From contig DBZL01000014.1 in the NCBI GenBank assembly GCA_002311745.1, positions 159,638 to 223,637 of the forward strand: a stretch of DNA of 64,000 bases, written 5' to 3'. Position numbers and translations under genes: made by a program. The stretch comes from Phycisphaerales bacterium UBA1161. Lineage in GTDB: Bacteria; Planctomycetota; Phycisphaerae; Tepidisphaerales; Tepidisphaeraceae. Of this stretch, positions 9,379-16,623 are shown piece after piece. Every line of letters begins with the position of its first letter. Positions within the stretch are counted from its first letter, which is position 1. The notes beneath the pieces are model-generated. The model ran no database searches. It was not told the origin of the DNA and worked only from the letters and a program-made list of their open reading frames with translations.

Positions 9379-9432
9379 TTACTCCAACGGCTCGATCGAT
9401 TTCAGCGGCAGGCGCGCTTGGGCGCCTTTGCT
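9379..9432 (-). pseudogene. 3' remnant of a DUF4160 gene
   Basis: On the minus strand, directly upstream of the DUF2442 gene, the last codons before TAA (9381-9379) read AQARLPLKSIEPLE. This is close to the usual DUF4160 C-terminus (W-x-x-A-x-x-x-PLxxIxPLE). Upstream of about 9432 the similarity stops and the control region of the restriction-modification unit begins, so only the 3' tip remains. Gene order DUF4160-DUF2442 with a four-base gap is the standard pairing. Confidence 0.6.
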
Positions 9433-9454
9433 ACTTATAGGCTGTCGCCTTTGC
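9423..9454 (+). promoter_or_regulatory. Candidate controller-protein operator (C-box)
   Basis: Two direct copies of CGCCTTTGC (9423-9431 and 9446-9454) are 23 bp apart, with an AGGC-TGTC-GCCT palindrome (9439-9450) overlapping the second. They lie 27-58 bp before the controller gene start, where autoregulatory C-boxes are usually found. Functional assignment is inference. Confidence 0.4.
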
Positions 9455-9480
9455 CATGGGGATGCCTCAGAATAGCAGGT

Positions 9481-9723
9481 ATGTCGCGACGGAGAACCAA
9501 CGATGTCCAGCACTCGTTATTGATTCTCGGCCAAGCAATCCGCCTCCGTCGCGAGGATATCGGCCTATCCCAGGATGATTTGGGACACCTAAGCGGTTTG
9601 CATCGCACGTACGTCGGAGGAGTCGAACGCGGGGAACGCAATTTGACGCTGGGATCCTTGCTGACACTATGTCACGCCCTGCAACTCACGCCTCATGAAC
9701 TGCTCGAACGAGCCCGGTTGTGA
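9481..9723 (+). CDS. XRE-family controller protein of the restriction-modification unit
   Basis: 80 aa, essentially a single Cro/CI helix-turn-helix domain: LSQDDLGHLSGLHRTYVGGV forms the HTH, followed by the ERGERNLTLGSLL helix. The size and the position immediately before a restriction endonuclease match C (controller) proteins, which activate or delay endonuclease expression. Its stop codon overlaps a possible GTG start of the endonuclease. Start chosen at ATG 9481, at the family's usual N-terminal length. A CAGAAT box seven bases upstream suggests a leaderless transcript, known for several C genes. The frame stays open further upstream, but that extension is not protein-like. Confidence 0.85.
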   Translation: MSRRRTNDVQHSLLILGQAIRLRREDIGLSQDDLGHLSGLHRTYVGGVERGERNLTLGSLLTLCHALQLTPHELLERARL

Positions 9724-10322
9724 CGATGAAAGACCCGTATCCACGAGATCCCTCGAAGTGGCCGGCGACGACGGAGATTCTCCTGGCCAAATTCCCGCTC
9801 CAGATGCCCAAACTGGTGGAGACCGTTCTGGCGTCCTGGGAAGACATCTTTCACAGCAGAATTGGAGCCAAGGGATTTCAAATTGGTCGAGAGGTGTGGC
9901 CCGAACCTCAAATTCTGGGATTCTTGTTGCATGAGCTCATCCCGTTGAATCTTGCGGCAACCTACCCCGGGCAATGGCAACGTGGCGGACCAGGAGAATG
10001 CGATGTGGTCCACCGGCTTCAAGATGGGTGGTCCTTCGAGATTAAGACGTCAAGTTCTGCCAGGGGTATCTTCGGAAATCGCAGCTACGCCCATATCAGC
10101 CCGCTAGCTCGCAAGCGAAGAGGTTCATTCTTCCTTGCCGTGAACTTTGAGAAGTTTGCACATGAAACGTCGGCACGGCCGGAGATCCGTCTGGTTCGTT
10201 TTGGCTGGCTCAGTTCGACAGACTGGATTGGCCAGCGAGCTCCATCGGGACAACAGGCGCGGCTGACCAAGGAAGCCAAGGCCTACAAACTCCGAATAAT
10301 CTACGATCAATCACGCAAATAG
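9720..10322 (+). CDS. Type II restriction endonuclease, ScaI-like family
   Basis: 200 aa if begun at the overlapping GTG 9720 (ATG 9726 is the alternative). It resembles the ScaI-type family as I remember it: KLVETVLASWEDIFHSRIGAK, then PEPQILGFLLHELIPL, then the catalytic core. A PD-(D/E)xK nuclease core is visible as D95 (GECDVV) and E107-I-K109 (SFEIKTSS), with the GNRSYAHISP segment after it. It would cleave DNA at a short palindrome (AGTACT for ScaI; specificity here not proven). It is translationally coupled to the controller gene and overlaps the convergent methyltransferase by 12 bp at the 3' end. Confidence 0.8.
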   Translation: MTMKDPYPRDPSKWPATTEILLAKFPLQMPKLVETVLASWEDIFHSRIGAKGFQIGREVWPEPQILGFLLHELIPLNLAATYPGQWQRGGPGECDVVHRLQDGWSFEIKTSSSARGIFGNRSYAHISPLARKRRGSFFLAVNFEKFAHETSARPEIRLVRFGWLSSTDWIGQRAPSGQQARLTKEAKAYKLRIIYDQSRK

Positions 10323-11102
10323 GGCAAGTTCAACGTGGCGCTCCCGCGCCGCACGAATGCGACGTTCCGCGATCGCGCAATAGTCTGCACGCACTTCCAA
10401 CCCGATCGATCTTCTCTTAGCCATGATGCTGGCGACTAACGTCGACCCAGATCCCGCAAAGGGATCCAAAATGAGATCGCCCTCATGGCTGCAGGCTCTA
10501 ATAATCCGAGTCACGACTGCCAACGGAAATTGCGCCGGGTGGCGTGTGCGTTCCCAAGATGCGCGCCCGGATCCGGATGTCACCTTGGGAATAATCCAAA
10601 CGTCGCCAGGATTCTTTCCCAACGGATTGCATTTCAACTTTCCGTTCTTCTTTTGATTTGGATATTTCACATTCGGATCGCGAACCGCATCCAAGTTAAA
10701 AACGTAGTTTGAGGGATCTTTGACGAGCCAAAGCCACTTTTCATTGCGTGGCGAAAAACCCCGCCGTGCCGCCACACCGGCACCATAATGCCAAACAATT
10801 TCCTGAAGAAAATAGAACGGAGATTTGTCCCAAAGCAGGTAAGTCAACGGGACCGCGCGACCCTTTTTGGAAACTTCGATGTAACCGAGGTTCAACCACA
10901 AGGCTCCACCCGGCTTGGTAACACGAAATATCTCAGCCAACCACGCCTCACACCAGTTCAGGTACTCGGACAAAACAAGCGGCTTCTCGTATTCCTTGCC
11001 GATGTTGTAGGGTGGAGATGTGATGGTGAGATCTACGGTATTCTCCGACCATCCCCGCAAGACCTCGCAACAATCAGCGCAAATTAGTTGACAATCCGTC
11101 AT
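10311..11102 (-). CDS. Site-specific DNA methyltransferase, probably N4-cytosine, of the R-M unit
   Basis: 263 aa. Motif IV TSPPY (28-32), the form typical of N4-cytosine enzymes, precedes the SAM-binding motif I FAGSGST (215-221), which is the beta-class order. Start is taken at 11102: the upstream in-frame ATG (11135) lies inside the spacer of a consensus promoter (11153-11125) and so cannot be translated from that transcript. It would protect host DNA against the convergent endonuclease. The gene looks more AT-rich than its neighbours by eye, consistent with horizontal transfer. The base modified is inferred from the motif. Confidence 0.88.
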   Translation of the reverse strand: MTDCQLICADCCEVLRGWSENTVDLTITSPPYNIGKEYEKPLVLSEYLNWCEAWLAEIFRVTKPGGALWLNLGYIEVSKKGRAVPLTYLLWDKSPFYFLQEIVWHYGAGVAARRGFSPRNEKWLWLVKDPSNYVFNLDAVRDPNVKYPNQKKNGKLKCNPLGKNPGDVWIIPKVTSGSGRASWERTRHPAQFPLAVVTRIIRACSHEGDLILDPFAGSGSTLVASIMAKRRSIGLEVRADYCAIAERRIRAARERHVELALFA

Positions 11103-11124
11103 TTTGAATCCGATCCAAGTGCTA

Positions 11125-11153
11125 CGTATAGTCATCAAGACGGTCTGTGTCAA
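11125..11153 (-). promoter_or_regulatory. Promoter of the methyltransferase gene
   Basis: On the minus strand a perfect TTGACA (11153-11148), a 17-nt spacer and TATACG (11130-11125). Transcription would start near 11118, about 16 nt before ATG 11102. This strong constitutive-looking promoter fits early expression of the protective enzyme. Confidence 0.65.
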
Positions 11154-11209
11154 GTCGTTCGCATGCAGCCGACAGGGATCCCTCAAATGACTGCTGATTG
11201 CCCACAGCG

Positions 11210-12100
11210 TCACGCCGCGTGCAGGAATTGGCCGGTGCTGGGGCGGCCGATGAGGTTCATCAGGCGCGCTTCCAGGGGCGGATGGGTTTGGAAAAGTCCG
11301 CCCACGGCGCCGATGGCGTTGAGCGGCTCGGCGATGTACATGCTGTTGAATGCGGGGTTCACGTCCATGGGAATGCGCTGATTGGCATAGTGGATTTTTT
11401 CCAGGGCGGTGGCGAGCCACATGGGATTGCCGCAGATTTGGGCGCCGCCGCTGTCGGCGTTGAACTCGCGCGACCGGCTGAGGGCGGCCTGGATCAATCC
11501 CGCGGCCAGCGGACCCAGGAGCATAAACAGCAATGCCATCAGCACGTTTCCCTGATCGCGGCCGCGGCGGCCGCCGCCCCAGCCGCCGCCCCACATGAAC
11601 ATGTAGCCCAGGTAGCCAATGGCGCCGGCAATGGTCGCGGCGACGGATTGGATCAGGATGTCGCGATGCAGCACGTGGGCCAGCTCGTGGCCGAGCACGC
11701 CGGAGATTTCATTCTCGTCGAGCATGTCCAGCAGGCCCTGGGTGGCGCAGACGGCGGCGTGGCGCGGTCCGCGGCCGGTGGCAAAGGCGTTGGGCGCTGG
11801 CTGGGGCGAGACGTAAACGCGCGGCATGGGCAGACCGGCGCGCTGGGCCAGCCGGGCCACGATGCCGTAGAGCGGATGATCCGGGCCGACTTCTTCGGCG
11901 CCGGCGGAGGCCAGGGCGATCTGCTCGCTGAAGAAGAAGCCGAAGAAATTCATGATGCCGGCCAGGACCAAGGCGACGACCAGGCCCTGGCGTCCGCCGA
12001 TCAGATCGCCGCCCATCAGGATCAGGGCGGTCAATAGGCCCATCAGCAAGACGGTCTTGACGTTGTTGTAGAACTGTCCGTACATGATGACCTTTTGCAT
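11210..12100 (-). CDS. htpX: Zinc metalloprotease HtpX (M48B)
   Basis: 296 aa. Two N-terminal membrane segments (about 15-33 and 37-58) are followed by the zinc site H138-E-L-A-H142. Two further hydrophobic stretches follow (about 150-170 and 185-205), then the SREFNADSGGAQICGNP segment that supplies the third ligand (E of EFNAD). Known role: inner-membrane quality control of misfolded membrane proteins. The M at codon 6 (12085) has AAAGG before it and could be the true start; a TACTAT box abuts the first ATG. Monocistronic. Confidence 0.93.
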   Translation of the reverse strand: MQKVIMYGQFYNNVKTVLLMGLLTALILMGGDLIGGRQGLVVALVLAGIMNFFGFFFSEQIALASAGAEEVGPDHPLYGIVARLAQRAGLPMPRVYVSPQPAPNAFATGRGPRHAAVCATQGLLDMLDENEISGVLGHELAHVLHRDILIQSVAATIAGAIGYLGYMFMWGGGWGGGRRGRDQGNVLMALLFMLLGPLAAGLIQAALSRSREFNADSGGAQICGNPMWLATALEKIHYANQRIPMDVNPAFNSMYIAEPLNAIGAVGGLFQTHPPLEARLMNLIGRPSTGQFLHAA

Positions 12101-12174
12101 ATAGTACGCCGCTCCGTTGTCAATCGTCCTTAGAATCGGCCGGGCGATTTGGAATCAGCCAGAAGAATATCGGG

Positions 12175-12180
12175 TATAAT
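12175..12180 (+). promoter_or_regulatory. TATAAT box giving a leaderless transcript
   Basis: Perfect -10 hexamer ending six bases before the ATG at 12187, so the predicted transcription start coincides with the start codon. The -35 region is weak. Confidence 0.5.
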
Positions 12181-12186
12181 TGCAGG

Positions 12187-12519
12187 ATGAGGCGCGCATT
12201 TCTTACGATCCTTTGCGTGGGGACGATGTTGGCATCAACCGCTTGGGCCAGTGGGCCGACGACGCGCCAATCGGCAAGCGCAGGCCCTCCGCCAACGATT
12301 GTACTTTACGGCCCGACCATTCCGGGGCCGTCGCGGTATTTTGACGGCAACCTGGTCGCGACCTTGGCGGTCAAGCCGCAGTTCCAAAACGAGGCGGATC
12401 GTTACAACTATCATCCGACGCCATGGGTGTGCTACCAGTGGTACGGATATCCGGGTTACGGGTGGGGCTGCAGCAGCATTCTCTGGGGCGGGCCGGTCAC
12501 GCCGATTTCGGGGTGGTGA
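12187..12519 (+). CDS. Small secreted protein of unknown function
   Basis: 110 aa. A signal peptide (residues 1-21, ending AWA) precedes a short mature chain with many Gly, Pro, Tyr and Trp residues (WYGYPGYGWG near the end) and two cysteines that could form a disulfide. No family recognised. A TATAAT box six bases upstream of the ATG argues that the gene is real and transcribed as a leaderless message. It lies divergently from htpX and just upstream of pyrE; no functional link is evident. Confidence 0.65.
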   Translation: MRRAFLTILCVGTMLASTAWASGPTTRQSASAGPPPTIVLYGPTIPGPSRYFDGNLVATLAVKPQFQNEADRYNYHPTPWVCYQWYGYPGYGWGCSSILWGGPVTPISGW

Positions 12520-12566
12520 GGCGATCGTGATTTGACGGGCGGGGATGGCGATCCGATAGTGTCGCC

Positions 12567-13091
12567 ATGACCCGGGAGCAACTGGCCCAGCGGATCGCGG
12601 AGGTTTCACTTCTTCGCGGCGAGTTCACGCTTCGCAGCGGGCGCAAGAGCAATTATTACCTGGACAAGTACCGCTTCGAGACGCAGCCGGAGGTCCTGGC
12701 GGAGTTGGGCAAACTATTTGCCGCCAAGGTTTCGCCGCGGGTGGATCGCATCGCCGGCGCCGAGCTTGGCGCGGTGGCGCTGGCGGCGGCCACGTCATTG
12801 GCCTGCGGCAAGCCGTTCGTGATCGTGCGCAATCAGAAAAAAGATTACGGCACAGCCACGCTGATTGAGGGCATTTTGAATCCGGGCGAGACGGTGGTCA
12901 TCGTCGAAGACGTTCTGACCACGGGCGGGCAGGTGTTGGAGGCGGCCAAGACGCTCAAAGACGCCGGCGCGAGGATCGACCGCATCATCGCCGTGATCGA
13001 CCGCCAAGAAGGCGCCCGCGCCAACATCGAATCGGCCGGGTATGTTTTCGAATCTCTGTTCACCACAGCCGATCTGGGCGTGACCAAGTAG
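12567..13091 (+). CDS. pyrE: Orotate phosphoribosyltransferase
   Basis: 174 aa, slightly short but complete. The N-terminus has the OPRTase pattern GEFTLRSGRKSNYYLDKY. The PRPP-binding loop is VVIVEDVLTTGGQ, with the catalytic-loop region around RNQKKDYG. It converts orotate and PRPP to OMP in pyrimidine synthesis, in the cytoplasm. No other pyr genes are adjacent. A GATAGT box lies six bases before the ATG, another possible leaderless start. Confidence 0.93.
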   Translation: MTREQLAQRIAEVSLLRGEFTLRSGRKSNYYLDKYRFETQPEVLAELGKLFAAKVSPRVDRIAGAELGAVALAAATSLACGKPFVIVRNQKKDYGTATLIEGILNPGETVVIVEDVLTTGGQVLEAAKTLKDAGARIDRIIAVIDRQEGARANIESAGYVFESLFTTADLGVTK

Positions 13092-13139
13092 CGCGGGATT
13101 GCTTGCCTTGGGGCTCGGCGGCCGCTTATCCTTCCCGCC

Positions 13140-14675
13140 GTGTCGGATGCAGCGCCGCTTTCGCCGCCCTCCACTTCGTCAGCACAAAAATGGTTCATCG
13201 CCTTTGTTTGCATTGGCATCGGTCTGCGCCTGCTGCGCTACCTGGTGGATATGCCGCTGTGGGGCGATGAGGCCTTTGTCGGCCTGAACATCCTCAATCG
13301 CTCTTACGGGGATTTGCTCAAGCCCCTGGATTACGCCCAGGTGGCGCCTTTGGGGTTTTTGTTTTCGCAGCGCGCGGCGTATGGCGCGCTGGGGATGTCG
13401 GAATACGCGATGCGCCTGTTGCCGATGCTGGCCGGCGTCGGCGGGTTTGTGCTGTTCGCGTATTGGGCGCGGCTCCTGGCGACGCCGGCGGCCGCGGCCA
13501 TCGCCGTCGGCGTCATGGCGGTGTCGAATTATTCCATCCGCTACGCCGTCGAACTCAAGCCTTACGGTTACGATTTTTTCGCCAGTCTGATCCTGCTGGT
13601 CCCGGCAACGCTCTTTCTTCTGACCAACCGGCGTCGATGGCTGGCGCTGCTGATCGCCATCGTGCCGATGGCGCTGAGCCTGTCTTTCCCAGCCGTGTTC
13701 ATTGCCGGCGGAATCGCGCTGGCGCTGTTGGCATCTGTGGGCCGCGCTCGGCCGGCAACGGTGATTTTGACCGTGCTGTACGGCGTCGTTCTGGTCGGAT
13801 GCTTCGCGGCTTTGATGAAACTGACCACGGCGGGACAGTACCAGCTCAACCAGGCGAACATGACGCAGTATTGGAAGGACGCCTTTCCGCCGGCCAATCC
13901 GCTACGGCTGCTCTTGTGGCTCCTGCAAGTGCACACGGGAAACATGTTCGCCTATCCGTTTGGGGCAAAGAACGGACTGAGCGCGATCAATTTTCTCGTT
14001 TTTCTGGTGGGACTAAGGCAATGGATCAAGACGCGCCGCGGCGATTGGGCCGTGCTGCTTGTGGCGCCGTTTGCTCTGACGTTTGTGGCCGCGGTGTTTC
14101 GGCGCTATCCCTACGGCGACAGCGCGCGCATCGAGCAGCACCTGGCGCCGGCGATCGTCCTGCTGATCGGCGTGGGAGCCGCCTGGCTTATCGAGAATCT
14201 GCCCAAGCAGCAGCAGAGCAAACGCCTTTGCGCGTTGATTCTCTGCTGCGGTCTGCTCGCCTTGGGCGGCTACTTCGCCGGCTACTATTGCTTTCACCCC
14301 TATCAGACATGGCCTGACGCCCAGGCCAGAAAACTGGTGCGGGGTTTCTTGCGTCAGGCGACGCCGCAGGCGCTGATCGTCGTGCTGGAGCCACGGCGGG
14401 ACACGCAGCCGAATTTTCAGTGGTATTTGCGCGAGCGCCAGTCGCAGATCACGTGGGATGGGGAGCACGATCGCGCCTGGCAGAGCCAATCGCGGCCCTT
14501 GGTGGTGGCCAGCACCGTCGTGCGGCCTGGACTCGAGGAGCAATGGCTCAGGCAACTGGGCCGAAAGCCCAGCGCCCACGTGTCGCAATACGTGCACCTG
14601 GGTCCTAAACAGGCTCCGCCCGATTACTTCGAAGCTTTTGCGTTCCCCGCCGTCGAAGCGACCTCGCCGCCCTGA
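13140..14675 (+). CDS. Polytopic membrane protein, GT-C glycosyltransferase-like
   Basis: 511 aa, GTG start. About ten hydrophobic segments are spread over residues 20-390, followed by a soluble C-terminal part of about 120 residues. The first extracytoplasmic loop carries an acidic motif (LWGDEAF), where GT39/ArnT-like GT-C enzymes place their catalytic acidic residue. Such enzymes move sugars from polyprenyl-phosphate donors to lipid or protein acceptors on the outer face of the inner membrane. Fold class is inferred from topology and this motif; donor and acceptor are unknown. It follows pyrE closely but is probably unrelated to it. Confidence 0.7.
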   Translation: MSDAAPLSPPSTSSAQKWFIAFVCIGIGLRLLRYLVDMPLWGDEAFVGLNILNRSYGDLLKPLDYAQVAPLGFLFSQRAAYGALGMSEYAMRLLPMLAGVGGFVLFAYWARLLATPAAAAIAVGVMAVSNYSIRYAVELKPYGYDFFASLILLVPATLFLLTNRRRWLALLIAIVPMALSLSFPAVFIAGGIALALLASVGRARPATVILTVLYGVVLVGCFAALMKLTTAGQYQLNQANMTQYWKDAFPPANPLRLLLWLLQVHTGNMFAYPFGAKNGLSAINFLVFLVGLRQWIKTRRGDWAVLLVAPFALTFVAAVFRRYPYGDSARIEQHLAPAIVLLIGVGAAWLIENLPKQQQSKRLCALILCCGLLALGGYFAGYYCFHPYQTWPDAQARKLVRGFLRQATPQALIVVLEPRRDTQPNFQWYLRERQSQITWDGEHDRAWQSQSRPLVVASTVVRPGLEEQWLRQLGRKPSAHVSQYVHLGPKQAPPDYFEAFAFPAVEATSPP

Positions 14676-14782
14676 GCTGAATTTCGCATTGTTTTGACAT
14701 CTTTGCCAAGTCTTGTGCATTTTCTGCCGATGCGACCCGCCTGCCTTGAGCTAACCCTTGCAGTTTCACCAAATTACGCGTC

Positions 14783-14801
14783 CATGGGAACAATTCCTAT
14801 G
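14783..14801. promoter_or_regulatory. Candidate operator upstream of the first GH28 gene
   Basis: A 19-bp near-perfect palindrome, CATGGGAACAATTCCTATG, lies 115-133 bp before the GH28 start. It has the size and symmetry of a LacI/GntR-type operator. No regulator gene is adjacent, so assignment is speculative. Confidence 0.35.
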
Positions 14802-14915
14802 ACACCACGGCAATTGTATTGATCCAGGCTGGAATTGGGTGTAAATTTGCGACAACGCTGTCCTGATTTGCGTCAGTTCCGCGTCGGGGCCGGTTGTTGG
14901 AGCGGAGGATTTGTA

Positions 14916-16397
14916 ATGCGTATTTTGTGCCCCCGCCGCGGGCGATCACGGCAGGTCCGGTCTCTATCCCTTGGTTCCGCGATATTTCTTGCCTCGCCAT
15001 TTGTTGCGTGCGGCGTCGCTCTGGCCGACCCCACGCTGCCGACCATCGGCTCGACGGTCTACAACCTCACGGTGTCCAACTCGAACATCGACAACGGAGT
15101 CACGATCGGTACCGGCGCATCGGCCTCGACCAACGCGGCGGTGATCAATGCCGCCATCACCTACGCTTCGGCCAACGGCGGCGGAACGGTGGAAATCCCC
15201 TCGTCCGCCGGCGCCTATTTGACCACCGCGATCACGCTCAAAAGCAACGTCAACCTCCAGGTGGACACGGGCGCCACGCTGCAGAACAGCGCTACCACAA
15301 GCACGTTTATCACCACCTCGGGCACGACGCACGACATCGAGATCAGCGGCGGCGGGATCCTCGACAACCACGCCACGACGACGTCCTCCAACAACATGAT
15401 ATCGCTGCAGCACATCACCAACTTGTGGGTGAGGAACGTCACCATCGAAAACGCGTCGCACGAGCACCTGGTGCCAGAGGCCGACACCAACGTCACCCTT
15501 GACAACGTCAACATCAATGACGCGTACACGCTTTCCAAAAAGGGAGGAGTCTACCTGTCGAATACGGATGGGATCGACTATTCCGGCAGCAATTTCCTGA
15601 TCGAGAACTGCAATGTCAGCGACGGCGACGACAACATCGTCGCCAAGCCGGGATCCACGGCGTGCAGCAATATCACCATCAAGAATTGCACGATCGGAGC
15701 CGGGCACGGGATTTCAGTCGGCGGGCAGACCAACCTGGGACTGAACGGCATGACGGTCACCAACTGCACGTTCAACGGGACGCAAAACGGTTTTCGTCTC
15801 AAGGCGGGAACCCCCAACGGCGGGGTCGTGCAAAACGTCAGTTTCAGCAACTGCACGATGACCAACGTCATCCAACCGATCATCATCAACAGTTGGTATA
15901 ACGGCCAGGACCATTACGGCAGCCAGGAGCTTACCCCATCCGCTTACAATGAAGTGTCCAATCCAGGGGATCCCACCCTGACGGTTGACCAAACCAATAA
16001 CACCGCCGCCTACCCGTTCTTCGACAACATTTCCTACAGCAACATCACCGTCAACGGCACGGGCGGAGGCGATCCCTGCGTGCTCATTTACGGCCTGAAC
16101 AGCATTCCGGCCAATGCCACCAATCAACCGGCTCGCAACATCGACACCGTTACGTTCAGCAACGTGAATATTCTCAACGCCGCTTACGGGGCGGATATTT
16201 ATTATGTATCCAACCTGAACATTTCCGGGTTGAACATCACGGCGCAGAACGGCAACAGCGAGTATCTTTACGGCGATAGTTTAGTCGCGGTGCCCGAGCC
16301 GGCCAGCGGCGTGTTGGCGCTGGGCGCGCTGGCGGGGATGGCGTTACGCCGTCCACGCAAGCGCCGCAGCCAAGCCGGCCCGCCCCCGCCGGCGTGA
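14916..16397 (+). CDS. Secreted GH28 polygalacturonase-like enzyme with PEP-CTERM tail
   Basis: 493 aa from ATG 14916, which has GGAGGAT five bases upstream (the frame is open to 14835 without protein character). A signal peptide covers 1-38. A right-handed beta-helix follows with all four GH28 active-site motifs: NTDGID (216-221), DGDDN (236-240), GHG (263-265) and R-L-K (294-296). The C-terminus is a PEP-CTERM sorting signal: VPEP, a hydrophobic stretch, then an RRPRKRR basic cluster. An exosortase-type system should therefore process and anchor it. It likely hydrolyses pectic or related galacturonans outside the cell. A paralogue follows directly. Confidence 0.88.
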   Translation: MRILCPRRGRSRQVRSLSLGSAIFLASPFVACGVALADPTLPTIGSTVYNLTVSNSNIDNGVTIGTGASASTNAAVINAAITYASANGGGTVEIPSSAGAYLTTAITLKSNVNLQVDTGATLQNSATTSTFITTSGTTHDIEISGGGILDNHATTTSSNNMISLQHITNLWVRNVTIENASHEHLVPEADTNVTLDNVNINDAYTLSKKGGVYLSNTDGIDYSGSNFLIENCNVSDGDDNIVAKPGSTACSNITIKNCTIGAGHGISVGGQTNLGLNGMTVTNCTFNGTQNGFRLKAGTPNGGVVQNVSFSNCTMTNVIQPIIINSWYNGQDHYGSQELTPSAYNEVSNPGDPTLTVDQTNNTAAYPFFDNISYSNITVNGTGGGDPCVLIYGLNSIPANATNQPARNIDTVTFSNVNILNAAYGADIYYVSNLNISGLNITAQNGNSEYLYGDSLVAVPEPASGVLALGALAGMALRRPRKRRSQAGPPPPA

Positions 16398-16525
16398 GAC
16401 GCTGTCTGTCTGTCATTGCGTTTGGATCCGCCTCCTGATTGACTTGGTCACACCGGGCCAGAAGCTCCATTTTCCCTAAATTACCGAACTTGCCGCGAAC
16501 GTCAGTTGGACCATCTTGAATTAGA

Positions 16526-16554
16526 TTGACGCGGCCCGCTGGACCCGGTACATA
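16526..16554 (+). promoter_or_regulatory. Promoter of the second GH28 gene
   Basis: TTGACG (16526-16531), 17-nt spacer, TACATA (16549-16554). Transcription would start near 16561, giving a leader of about 60 nt that contains a CGGCCG-CCTCT-CGGCCG hairpin (about 16584-16600). Confidence 0.5.
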
Positions 16555-16623
16555 TACGATGAAAAGGGGACAAAATTTGTATTCGGCCGCCTCTCGGCCG
16601 ATTTGCGGAGTGGAGCGCTTCCC

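Noticed and set aside
11103-11135. Upstream ATG (11135) as the methyltransferase start
   Set aside because: It lies in the spacer of a consensus promoter (TTGACA-17-TATACG), upstream of the predicted transcription start.
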